In this document: positions 1 through 6,311 of the stretch, piece after piece
How the letters are laid out: every line of letters starts with the position of its first letter
How positions within the stretch are numbered: position 1 is the first letter of the stretch
Position numbers and translations under genes: made by a program
Notes under the pieces: generated by a model
Database searches by the model: none
Told to the model about the DNA's origin: nothing
What the model saw: the letters and a program-made list of their open reading frames with translations, nothing else
Origin: Bacteroidia bacterium
GTDB lineage: Bacteria > Bacteroidota > Bacteroidia > Bacteroidales > Azobacteroidaceae
Assembly: GCA_026000155.1 (NCBI GenBank)
Contig: BNYG01000055.1
Location: 1 to 8,746, forward strand
DNA: 8,746 nt
Direction: 5' to 3'

Positions 1-40
1 AAAATATTTTGTATGTATATAAAAAACAATACGCAAATCC

Positions 41-127
41 TTAAATTGACGACATTGGGCTGGAGCCTATGCCGAACTGAGAATATAGCGCCACAATTAA
101 AAGTATCAAACAATTTATTTTCTTCAT
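41..127 (-). CDS. Signal-peptide-like small ORF, 28 aa; possible remnant of a larger exported protein
   Basis: An ATG at 127 opens a 28-codon frame ending in TAA at 41-43. It begins MKKINCLILLIVALYSQFG, a basic start followed by a hydrophobic core, which looks like a Bacteroidota export signal. After the core come only about ten residues before the stop, so there is no mature domain. It lies 72 bp after propeller 1 on the same strand and could be co-transcribed with it. The other two leftward frames are open from about position 60 to the window edge, so a frameshift near 45-60 may have broken a longer secreted protein. It may equally be a genuine tiny exported peptide or chance. No family is recognised. 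No ribosome binding site helps decide the start, as is usual in this phylum. Confidence 0.3.
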   Translation of the reverse strand: MKKINCLILLIVALYSQFGIGSSPMSSI

Positions 128-199
128 GTCATTTAGTTTTATATCATTTCTACAGACAAAATCCGATTGATTTCAATTCTTATTTATACCTTTGCCGCA

Positions 200-1210
200 T
201 CATTCACCTCCTTGATGAAATAAATCATAAACAAAAAATTTATCCAAATCTTCTTCACCAGCAGAAACCACATATAGTTTTTGCTCCTCTTCAGATACGG
301 CAAATGTAAAAAATTCTTTGTCAAGAAAATATTGAATAATCGGTATTCCGTTCCAGTCCCATACTTGAATTTCATTGGCTGAGCAAGGAGCATAAATATA
401 TTTCTTTGTGGCAAAAGCTCTACCATAGTATCTTTCTCTTTTTTCCCAATCTTCTACATTATCTGTTTGATAGGGATTTATATTTACATGGATTTCTTTT
501 TCCAACTTACCACTGATATTATATATACGGAAATACTTGAAATAAGCATAAAAGGCTGCGAATTTCCCTTGTGATGGATTTGATACAAGATATTTATAAT
601 ATATTTGGCATCTTTGATCCCCCTCGTATTTTTTTTCTGTCAAGTCCGGATAATCGCTGAACTTTACTTCTTCTTTACTTGCATTGTTTTTTAGCCTATA
701 CTCATATACCCCGGTTGTACCTGTTGCACAATCTGCAAAAGCACAGTACAACGAATCATTTAGCTTTACAAAACCATTTACAGGAAACTGGTCAAAAATT
801 TTGTCGGATTTTATAGTATGCAAAGAATTGTCAGGTAAAACTTCTACTGTTTTCATCACAAAATTATCCAAAATGGTAATCTGATTATTTTTAATCTGAA
901 TGGTTGTCCCCATTGGGAAAATAAATTCATCCGGACCTTGACCTTTTTTTCCGGTACTAAAGAGATAACTGCAATCATGCAAATTGAATACATCAAACAA
1001 TAAATCCTTCTTTCCTTGATAAAGCCAAATTTGATCATTCAGTATAAATAGTTGTTCCGGAGCCAAAATTTCCGGTGCTGTTTGAATCACAGATGCCTTT
1101 ATTTCTTTTTTTATAGGAAATTCAGTAATTACCACATCTTTATGGGGTATTGACGGATTACATGCGGATAGCAAAATCGTTCCACAAATAAATATTTTTT
1201 TTGCTTTCAT
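200..1210 (-). CDS. Six-bladed beta-propeller lipoprotein (TolB-like/BF2992-type), propeller 1
   Basis: This 336-residue protein is predicted to be lipid-anchored: a basic start, a short hydrophobic stretch and the lipobox LSAC with the lipidated cysteine at residue 17. The rest reads as repeated beta-strand blades. Residues 87-96 (GKKGQGPDEF) match the GxGPxE-type loop typical of Bacteroidales six-bladed propellers. The C-terminus (IQVWDWNGIP at 281-290, then QYFLDKE) closely parallels propeller 2 (IQVFDLAGNP, then QYFLDRY), so the two are paralogues. Such propellers are widespread in gut Bacteroidota, usually beside NVEALA proteins, and their ligand and role are unknown; no enzyme motif is visible. 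It follows the first NVEALA gene by 120 bp, with a stem-loop in between. All six arginines are AGA, AGG or CGT, with no CGG, unlike propeller 2. Start at 1210 is chosen because it gives the lipoprotein signal directly. Confidence 0.85.
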   Translation of the reverse strand: MKAKKIFICGTILLSACNPSIPHKDVVITEFPIKKEIKASVIQTAPEILAPEQLFILNDQIWLYQGKKDLLFDVFNLHDCSYLFSTGKKGQGPDEFIFPMGTTIQIKNNQITILDNFVMKTVEVLPDNSLHTIKSDKIFDQFPVNGFVKLNDSLYCAFADCATGTTGVYEYRLKNNASKEEVKFSDYPDLTEKKYEGDQRCQIYYKYLVSNPSQGKFAAFYAYFKYFRIYNISGKLEKEIHVNINPYQTDNVEDWEKRERYYGRAFATKKYIYAPCSANEIQVWDWNGIPIIQYFLDKEFFTFAVSEEEQKLYVVSAGEEDLDKFFVYDLFHQGGE

Positions 1211-1245
1211 TTTATGTTATTATTTATATAAATTCATAATTTGTA

Positions 1246-1307
1246 TTTGAAATGTCCAAGGAATACTTTAAATTTTACAATAAAAAATATCCTCGGACTT
1301 TCTCAAA
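1246..1307 (-). other. Long imperfect stem-loop between NVEALA protein 1 and propeller 1
   Basis: The arms are 1246-1262 and 1290-1307. GTCC (1254-1257) pairs with GGAC (1295-1298), and AGGA (1259-1262) with TCCT (1290-1293). Position 1258/1294 is a mismatch in plus-strand RNA but a G-U pair in leftward RNA. The stem extends outward through AAA/TTT and TTTG/CAAA with small bulges. The leftward strand has no U-tract after it, so it does not look like a terminator. By position it could set the ratio of the NVEALA and propeller products through mRNA processing or stability. The structure is seen in the sequence; the role is inferred. Confidence 0.45.
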
Positions 1308-1330
1308 TTATTTGATTACTGTAAATCCAG

Positions 1331-1639
1331 TTACACCAAAATGTAACCACTATTTTTTGTACAAGTACTACTATCTTTATATTCATAACAGGTTACTTGA
1401 GAACAACCTGAACAGGCTGTTATAGCCCATTCCGGTTCCGGCTCGTTGGGATTTTTCAAAGTAATCCTATACGTAGAATAGCAGGTTTCAACATTAACCC
1501 CTTCACTTTGAGCCAATGCTTCCACATTTGCCAAAGAAATACCCGACAAATCACTTTTTTGTGTATTAAAATTTATATTCAAAGCAGCTGCTGCTACAAC
1601 TGTTAAAACGGCGATTCCGCCAAATATATACTTCTTCAT
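1331..1639 (-). CDS. NVEALA-domain secreted small protein 1
   Basis: This is a 102-residue exported protein. It starts MKKYIFGGIAVLTVVAAAAL, a classic signal or anchor segment, followed by a short linker and the diagnostic motif LANVEALAQSE, with NVEALA itself at residues 38-43. It matches the Bacteroidota NVEALA family, whose function is unknown. The remainder carries five cysteines (53, 76, 79, 84 and 93), three of them in a compact CSGCSQVTC cluster, which suggests disulfides in the periplasm or outside the cell. There is no lipobox. It lies upstream of propeller 1, the usual partner type for this family. No good promoter is seen before it. The start at 1639 is well placed before the basic residues of the signal segment. 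Family assignment is firm from the motif; the disulfide idea is inference. Confidence 0.85.
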   Translation of the reverse strand: MKKYIFGGIAVLTVVAAAALNINFNTQKSDLSGISLANVEALAQSEGVNVETCYSTYRITLKNPNEPEPEWAITACSGCSQVTCYEYKDSSTCTKNSGYILV

Positions 1640-1690
1640 ATTTTTATGTTTTTTATGAATTAGAATAATTTTCTTTTTTATCGTATCCGA

Positions 1691-1798
1691 AAAGCCTCAT
1701 ATAAGGCTTTAACGCGAGAGAAACTTAACGATGTTAAGTTGGGAGCCAAGCAATAGCTTGTATTTATCGTTTCAACAAGCAAAAACCGCATGGGTTTT
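1691..1798. other. Cluster of perfect stem-loops with competing pairings (structured leader or spacer)
   Basis: Within about 110 bases there are four inverted repeats. They are AAAGCCT/AGGCTTT (1691-1697 and 1704-1710, 6-nt loop), AACTTAAC/GTTAAGTT (1722-1729 and 1733-1740, 3-nt loop), CAAGC/GCTTG (1747-1751 and 1756-1760) and AAAACC/GGTTTT (1782-1787 and 1793-1798). A second CAAGC at 1776-1780 can compete for GCTTG, and AACGAT (1727-1732) is complementary to ATCGTT (1766-1771). TTTATCGT also repeats at 1677 and 1763. Read leftward, this lies just upstream of NVEALA protein 1 and could be its structured 5' leader. No known riboswitch or leader class is recognised. The last hairpin, read leftward, is followed by a T-run and might be a weak terminator after the DUF1573 gene. 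Confidence 0.45.
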
Positions 1799-1810
1799 AA
1801 ATTAATTTAC

Positions 1811-1818
1811 TACTTTTG
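1811..1818 (+). promoter_or_regulatory. Candidate Bacteroidota -7 element, TACTTTTG
   Basis: TACTTTTG matches the Bacteroidota -7 consensus TAnnTTTG exactly. No convincing TTTG -33 box lies 19-20 bases upstream. The expected start near 1824-1826 falls at the beginning of a hairpin that leads into a rho-independent-type terminator, so it would drive the candidate sRNA. The motif alone would occur by chance several times in a window this size; the downstream context is what supports it. Confidence 0.35.
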
Positions 1819-1822
1819 CATC

Positions 1823-1910
1823 CTCCTTTCTTTTTTAGAAGGGAGTTGGAGCGGAGTGGATTGTCCATCCTTTTGCGAGAGAAGACAATATTCCGCTCTT
1901 TTTCCCTTTT
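1823..1910 (+). ncRNA. Candidate small RNA of about 85 nt with 5' hairpin and intrinsic terminator
   Basis: The candidate transcript starts just downstream of the TACTTTTG element. Its first part folds as a nine-pair stem, CTCCTTTCT (1823-1831) with AGAAGGGAG (1837-1845), including one G-U pair and a five-U loop. A three-base linker leads to the terminator stem at 1849-1898 and U-rich 1899-1910. The RNA would end about ten bases before the stop codon of the convergent DUF1573 gene, so it is not antisense to it unless it reads through. No ORF with plausible coding content fits inside. The hairpins are seen directly; that it is transcribed is inferred. It could instead be the relic of a terminator from a lost rightward gene. 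Confidence 0.35.
1849..1910 (+). terminator. Intrinsic terminator, rightward
   Basis: GAGCGGA (1849-1855) pairs with TCCGCTC (1892-1898). After a small internal loop, ATTGTC (1860-1865) pairs with GACAAT (1884-1889), closing an 18-nt loop. Five Ts (1899-1903), CCC and four Ts (1907-1910) follow immediately. The T-tract lies only on the right, so it ends rightward transcripts and is not the terminator of the leftward DUF1573 gene. Confidence 0.6.
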
Positions 1911-1920
1911 ATTGTTTTAA

Positions 1921-2805
1921 TTATTGCTCCACCATCCCTTTGATTGTCAGCGAAATAATCTCATTTTCCACATTGCAATATACCTGAATGGTTTTATGAA
2001 AAAATCCGGATTCTTCCGGAGTGATTTCCACTCGTATCTCTGTTTCCTGATTCGGTTCAATTGGACTTTTATCCCATACCGGCACAGTACATCCACAAGA
2101 AGTATTTACATAGGTAATCAGCAAGGGTGTATTTCCGGTATTTTTCAGCTTGAAAACCGTTGCACTTTTCTTTCCTTTTTGCATGCCGCTTAATTCCATT
2201 TCCGGTTGGGCTATGGATACTGTGGTCAAGGACAGTTTGCTGTCCGGTGATTTTCCGGTAATCGTTTGTTTATACAAATCCCAGATTTTCGGATTGAATA
2301 CCGGATTTCCAATCGCGACTACCTTATTCTCTTGATTCAATAAAAAGCATTGATAATTAGCGGTTTGAGGAAAATGATTGATTCGGTCAATCGTATTGTT
2401 CATGTCGATAAATACAGGATAATCAAAATTATCCTTTTTGAATAAAAAAGCGATTTCTTTTTTATTTTTGGGTTGGAAAAAGAATACAAAACTCACTTTT
2501 CCCTGAAAAATACTGTCCGATTCTTCAATCAATTGTTTCCATTGTAGTAATTTCAACCGGCAATCGCTACAACCGGTCGAATCGACATACAAGAGTATTT
2601 TATATTCTTTTTGGAATAAATTTTCGCAGAAATTCGAGCTTGTATCGTTTCCAAGAATACTGCATTGATAATCATCCGGGAATTGGATTTCTTTACCCAT
2701 CCATTCCTTTACTATTCGTTCCGCTTCTGTTTTTTTATTATCTTTTTTGCAAGCGAAACAACCTAAAACCAGCAGGATTAATGCTCCCCAAACTATTCTT
2801 TTCAT
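1921..2805 (-). CDS. Thioredoxin-like and DUF1573 lipoprotein
   Basis: This 294-residue exported protein has a hydrophobic start ending in LGCFAC; either C16 or C19 could be the lipidated cysteine. Residues about 65-185 look like a thioredoxin fold: a strand (KILLYVDSTG), then C79-S-D-C82 at the active-site position, and YP at 129-130, where the family's cis-proline usually lies. Residues about 205-292 are DUF1573, an Ig-like domain, with the hallmark FKLKNTGNTPLLI and SCGC around 236-239. This two-domain architecture is common in Bacteroidota envelope proteins. A role in reducing or shuffling disulfides of the cysteine-containing NVEALA proteins is inference. It starts 119 bp after the transglutaminase-fold gene on the same strand and may belong to its operon. 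A terminator specific to this gene is not evident. Confidence 0.85.
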   Translation of the reverse strand: MKRIVWGALILLVLGCFACKKDNKKTEAERIVKEWMGKEIQFPDDYQCSILGNDTSSNFCENLFQKEYKILLYVDSTGCSDCRLKLLQWKQLIEESDSIFQGKVSFVFFFQPKNKKEIAFLFKKDNFDYPVFIDMNNTIDRINHFPQTANYQCFLLNQENKVVAIGNPVFNPKIWDLYKQTITGKSPDSKLSLTTVSIAQPEMELSGMQKGKKSATVFKLKNTGNTPLLITYVNTSCGCTVPVWDKSPIEPNQETEIRVEITPEESGFFHKTIQVYCNVENEIISLTIKGMVEQ

Positions 2806-2877
2806 CTGTTTATAATTTTACATTCTATTTTCGTCGTTAATAAGGTAATGAGGTTGGGTAAATTAACGTTATTAAAT

Positions 2878-2891
2878 ACTACTGAGGTAGT
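2878..2891. repeat. Small perfect inverted repeat in the spacer before the DUF1573 gene
   Basis: ACTAC (2878-2882) and GTAGT (2887-2891) flank TGAG. The repeat lies 33 bp after the stop of the transglutaminase-fold gene as read leftward. It might be a processing hairpin or a protein-binding site. There is no U-tract on the leftward strand, so it is not a clear terminator. The rest of the 119-bp spacer is AT-rich, without a convincing -7/-33 pair. Confidence 0.25.
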
Positions 2892-2924
2892 TTTGTTGAA
2901 AAAAATTAGGTGAAAATGAGGTTT

Positions 2925-4895
2925 TTACCACCACGTTAATTCTCCATTTTCATAACTAAAAATCCGTTCGTCATTTCCCCTCGAATGATTCCGAATCTGG
3001 TAAATCGTTCCGGCAGGTACATTCTCATATACTAACTTAATATCGGTCGCCTGCTTTTGTCCCATGGAAATCCACCCGTGGCCATCCCAATACAAGAGTT
3101 CATGCGTATCGCCCGGTGTAATATCGTTGCCGTCGCCACGAGGCGTATAAGAAATATGGTCTATTTTCACCGGCTCGCCAAAATCCATGCCTACCCATCC
3201 GCCCAAGGGAGTGGGTGTATTGAACAGGCTTAACGGATCTCCGTCAAAAGCTACTTCTTTCATATTAGTTGGTCCCGAACCTTGCGTGCCGATAATACGA
3301 CCATAAACAGGGGCTTCGTTCGCATTCCGGTAAAAGTACAATTCCCCTACATTGCAATAGCTGTCGTAGGGTCCGCGATACCTCCAGTACCGGTAAGGTT
3401 TATCCAGGGTATCCAGCCGGACTGTTCCCGATTGCACGGTAAAGCGGGGAATTTGGTAGATTGTAACCGCATCGCTGAAATCGGCGCGATTGGAGGCTTC
3501 AAACACTCCGCCTTCCATCCGGTGTCCTACTTCGTAACAATGGCCGGCTATAAAATATTTCCGGTAAATGGTGGCAATCAGGGAATTGGCCGGAACCGGT
3601 CGATAACGTTTTACCAATCCGCGGATAGCGATATGAAAAGGCTCCGCAAACGGAACAATGCCTTGCTCGTCGTAAAAAACCGGCAAATACATACACATCT
3701 TGCCCATTTTTTCAAATTTCACTTTCCCGCCCTTGATTTTTCCGTAATGGACAGGAACCCAGTCCCGATTGTTGAAAACGGCTAAATACGCATATTTGTA
3801 CTTGTTTTTGAATTCAGCCGGAATCTTAATTTCCACCTCTTCGGTTTCCATATATTCATCCGTAACGTCTTGGATGAAATAATTTTTAAAAGTAGAAGGC
3901 AGGTGTTTTTCCGCTCTTTGGATAGCCATTACTTCCCGGTTAATGGCGTAAGTCCGCCGGAATACTTTAGCCATTTTTTCATCCGGATTGTGGAGTTCTC
4001 CCGGATTGCTGGTTCCTGCCGAAAAAATCATGTTTTTTCCCCGGTTGTTTAACAGGATGTTCCAGGCATGCGACTGGGGCTGAAAGGGCCACTGGGGCGT
4101 AAAATCTTCCATGACCGGTATGCCTTTGCTCCGCATCACCGCCAGGGCAAGAACGGAATAATCCTCGCAAGCGCCATAAGGCATATTTGCCAGCGTTTTG
4201 ATATTTTTGATGGGAATGGACCGGATGCCGCCAAAGGGAAAATCTTGTTGATTTAACCGGATAATCTCCTTGCTGACCACAGTAGCCGCCTGATAAGCCG
4301 AATTCTTATACTTGTCGCAAAAATGCAGGGTGTCCAAATCGGCTTTCAACATGCCCTTGGCATATTCCCGCCAATGATCCAAAGGCTGCAATTCCGTTCC
4401 TTTGTAGGGCAGGATATATTCGCAAAAATCGACAAAGGAAACATGAGTAGCCCATTCGCCTCCTATCCAAACGGCGTATGCCCGTTCGATATTGTCTGTT
4501 AAAAAATCTGCCGTCAGGGTTTGGCTGTCCCAGACGAATTCCTGTATTTTATTTCCCTGGTATTTGGCGGAAATCCGTTCGATAATGCTTTTATTGACCT
4601 CCTTGTCGTAATCCAAACTTACCGCCGTATCCAAGGCATGGTAATAGGCATCCAGGTATTCCGCATTTTTGTAAGAATAGTGTCCGGGCATATTTTCAAT
4701 CAAAAATACGGCGGATTGGTATTTCAAGCTGTCGTTGGGATCGGAGGCATAGTGCGCCAATACTTTTTCCAATTCCGGACGGTTGGCGCCTGCAAATTGC
4801 AGGGCTTCTTCCAGATAATCGGGTTGCTGCTTTTGGCAGCTTACGGCCAAAAGAACCAGTAATACTAATCCTGTTTGAATAAAATGTGTTTTCAT
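2925..4895 (-). CDS. Transglutaminase-fold lipoprotein with C-terminal discoidin-like (F5/8 type C) domain
   Basis: This 656-residue protein has a lipoprotein signal (AVSC, lipidated C20). Residues about 25-200 are mostly helical and contain FLIENMPGHYSY (64-75), which I recognise from large Bacteroidales transglutaminase-like lipoproteins. The transglutaminase core is at about 205-300: the nucleophile region PYGACEDYSVLA with C243, then SHAWN with H276. The third catalytic Asp expected about 15 residues later is not obvious, the matching stretch being IFSAGTSNPGE. A beta-rich region of about 355-530 follows. The C-terminus (about 535-656) resembles a discoidin sandwich, with GGWVGMDFGEPVKIDHISYTP, and could bind sugar or protein. 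It may be a protease, amidase or cross-linker rather than a true transglutaminase. It begins 12 bp after propeller 2, so the two are co-transcribed. Confidence 0.82.
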   Translation of the reverse strand: MKTHFIQTGLVLLVLLAVSCQKQQPDYLEEALQFAGANRPELEKVLAHYASDPNDSLKYQSAVFLIENMPGHYSYKNAEYLDAYYHALDTAVSLDYDKEVNKSIIERISAKYQGNKIQEFVWDSQTLTADFLTDNIERAYAVWIGGEWATHVSFVDFCEYILPYKGTELQPLDHWREYAKGMLKADLDTLHFCDKYKNSAYQAATVVSKEIIRLNQQDFPFGGIRSIPIKNIKTLANMPYGACEDYSVLALAVMRSKGIPVMEDFTPQWPFQPQSHAWNILLNNRGKNMIFSAGTSNPGELHNPDEKMAKVFRRTYAINREVMAIQRAEKHLPSTFKNYFIQDVTDEYMETEEVEIKIPAEFKNKYKYAYLAVFNNRDWVPVHYGKIKGGKVKFEKMGKMCMYLPVFYDEQGIVPFAEPFHIAIRGLVKRYRPVPANSLIATIYRKYFIAGHCYEVGHRMEGGVFEASNRADFSDAVTIYQIPRFTVQSGTVRLDTLDKPYRYWRYRGPYDSYCNVGELYFYRNANEAPVYGRIIGTQGSGPTNMKEVAFDGDPLSLFNTPTPLGGWVGMDFGEPVKIDHISYTPRGDGNDITPGDTHELLYWDGHGWISMGQKQATDIKLVYENVPAGTIYQIRNHSRGNDERIFSYENGELTWW

Positions 4896-4907
4896 GCTGT
4901 TTAATTA

Positions 4908-5972
4908 TTAACGGTAGGCATGGGATGGCGGGTCAGGCCTGCCATGACAGAATTTGATAACCGGTTGGTTGCTATTTACATCCAAGCCGGTGATAATTCC
5001 GTTTGCTTCATCGATACAAAACCCGGTGATATACCGGTCCAAAAAATATTGCTTTACCGGATTTCCGGCTAAATCAAATACCTGTATCCGGTTTCCGCCC
5101 TCTATGGATTGGTTTTGCCGGATATCCTTGAACGAATGTCCCCAAAAAAGGGCATATATATTTTCTTTGCCGATCCATACATCGCTGTATCCCATAATGC
5201 CGTCGGGAACCGCATACCCTCCCCGGTATTGGAACCGGGGTTCGCCTTCTTTTCCGTAAATCACTTTTACCAAACTGTCGCCCGGTACATCGTAAATTTC
5301 AATCACTTCCCCCAGTTGCGTGGCAATCGCCAATAAACCGGTTTCGGGATTATAATCCAAAAATCCCCGCCAAGCCTGGGCATACACCGGAGCGGGAATA
5401 TCTTCGTCCTTTTTCTTCAGGGGAATCTGTCCCCTGCTTTCCCGGATCTTTCCGTCCGGTCCGAGGATATCGAAGCGGTGTGTTCCGGTATAATCCGGTA
5501 CAATAAACAGCGAATCGGCATACAAATCAAAGTCAAGGCTCCTGATTAAACGCTTATCCAAGACAATCCCTTGGAATAAAGAATCCCCATTATTTTGGAA
5601 ACAATCAAGTGTAGTATTATTGGCATCCAATATCCAACAGTCTGCCCTTGCGTTCAACCGTATATTCTCGGCATCCAGCAACTCACCGGGACCTTTTCCC
5701 CTTTTGGCAAAAGACCGCCGGTGTTTCATGGACGGATACTCGAACTGGTGGACATAGTATTCGCTTGCATGCAAATCCATCACGTATAAACAGGAATCAT
5801 TCTTCCGGACACGAAAAGGATAACGCATGGATACTCCGTCTATCGGTTTCACTTCGGAAACGAATAACTGCTCCGTTGCGGGAAAATCAACGGAAGATAT
5901 TTTATTTTGACTGCATGCAGTCAAAAAGAAAGACAGTTCTAACGCAATCAATAGATAGATGGACGGTTTCAT
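4908..5972 (-). CDS. Six-bladed beta-propeller lipoprotein, propeller 2
   Basis: This 354-residue lipoprotein has the signal MKPSIYLLIALELSFFLTAC with lipobox LTAC (C20). The frame is open upstream to an ATG at 6161, but that extension would overlap the NVEALA-like gene and lacks signal character, so 5972 is chosen. Residues 90-97 (KRGKGPGE) are the GxGPGE loop diagnostic of Bacteroidales propellers. Blade-like strands run to IQVFDLAGNP (296-305) and QYFLDRY, matching propeller 1. It starts 16 bp after the NVEALA-like peptide and ends 12 bp before the transglutaminase-fold gene, so it is the middle of a tight operon. Function is unknown; by analogy it would bind a ligand or partner at the cell surface or in the periplasm. 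CGG is a frequent arginine codon here, in contrast to propeller 1. Confidence 0.87.
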   Translation of the reverse strand: MKPSIYLLIALELSFFLTACSQNKISSVDFPATEQLFVSEVKPIDGVSMRYPFRVRKNDSCLYVMDLHASEYYVHQFEYPSMKHRRSFAKRGKGPGELLDAENIRLNARADCWILDANNTTLDCFQNNGDSLFQGIVLDKRLIRSLDFDLYADSLFIVPDYTGTHRFDILGPDGKIRESRGQIPLKKKDEDIPAPVYAQAWRGFLDYNPETGLLAIATQLGEVIEIYDVPGDSLVKVIYGKEGEPRFQYRGGYAVPDGIMGYSDVWIGKENIYALFWGHSFKDIRQNQSIEGGNRIQVFDLAGNPVKQYFLDRYITGFCIDEANGIITGLDVNSNQPVIKFCHGRPDPPSHAYR

Positions 5973-5988
5973 TATTCGGACTTGAAAA

Positions 5989-6201
5989 TTAATAATATGA
6001 AACCACTTGTACTTTAACATAAGATACCGGACAATCCAGACTGCCAAGTCCAAGACAATGGGGAGTACCGTTTTCCCCAGCAGAAAGCGCTTCGATATTT
6101 TCCAAATCAAGCGAATTATACTCTTGCGAGGATACAAAAGGTAGATTAATGAGAAAACCAATCATTAAAATACTTAGAATTAACCAACTTTTCGTTTTCA
6201 T
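5989..6201 (-). CDS. NVEALA-like secreted small protein 2 (NIEALS variant)
   Basis: This 70-residue exported peptide starts MKTKSWLILSILMIGFLINL, a signal segment, with a probable cleavage zone near VSS. It carries LDLENIEALSAGEN at 32-45, a diverged form of the NVEALA motif that lines up with LANVEALAQSE of the other copy. The part after the motif is only 30 residues, with two cysteines (49 and 57), and ends in SYY. Automated annotation may miss it because it is short and diverged. ATG at 6201 is preferred over 6210, which adds only MTL, and over farther upstream starts. It is the first gene of the leftward operon, directly facing the kinase gene. The function of the family is unknown; a secreted or surface peptide is inference. 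Confidence 0.75.
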   Translation of the reverse strand: MKTKSWLILSILMIGFLINLPFVSSQEYNSLDLENIEALSAGENGTPHCLGLGSLDCPVSYVKVQVVSYY

Positions 6202-6237
6202 AAGAGTCATTTTTATAGTGAATATTGATTTCGAGTA

Positions 6238-6271
6238 CAAAGAAAATAAAAAAAATTGGGAAATATGCAAA
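6238..6271 (-). promoter_or_regulatory. Candidate promoter for the leftward NVEALA-like/propeller operon
   Basis: Read leftward, TTTG (6271-6268) and TTTCTTTG (6245-6238) resemble the Bacteroidota -33 and -7 elements. The -7 box misses only the A of TAnnTTTG, and the 22-bp spacer is longer than the usual 19-20. The implied start near 6230 leaves a leader of about 30 nt before the ATG at 6201. This is the only reasonable candidate in the 141-bp divergent spacer. Confidence 0.3.
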
Positions 6272-6277
6272 AAAATA

Positions 6278-6294
6278 GTAACTCAATTGTAACT
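6278..6294. promoter_or_regulatory. Tandem GTAACT repeats, candidate operator of the response regulator
   Basis: GTAACT occurs at 6278-6283 and 6289-6294, 11 bp start to start, so both face the same side of the helix. OmpR/PhoB-family regulators bind direct repeats with this phasing, and such a regulator is encoded next door. The site lies about 40 bp upstream of the proposed kinase start and about 55 bp upstream of the proposed leftward start, both usual activator positions. Binding is inferred. Confidence 0.4.
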
Positions 6295-6311
6295 ATTTTC
6301 AAAAAAATGAT

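Noticed and set aside
187..194. TACCTTTG, a perfect -7 consensus read rightward at the end of propeller 1, which could start an antisense RNA
   Set aside because: There is no good -33 box and no terminator or hairpin downstream, and the motif is short enough to occur by chance several times in a window this size.
1802..1873. Leftward 23-codon ORF starting MDNPLRSNSLLKKK in the structured spacer
   Set aside because: It lies inside the inverted repeats whose pairing explains the sequence, and it has no signal or family feature.
1790..1987. Rightward 65-codon frame over the spacer and the DUF1573 3' end
   Set aside because: It runs through the terminator stem and antisense to a solid gene, and shows no domain-like sequence.
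3282..3785. Rightward 167-codon open frame inside the transglutaminase-fold gene
   Set aside because: It is a shadow of a well-supported gene on the opposite strand, with no recognisable motif.
5973..6161. N-terminal extension of propeller 2 to the ATG at 6161
   Set aside because: It would overlap the NVEALA-like gene in another frame and bury the lipoprotein signal that begins at 5972.
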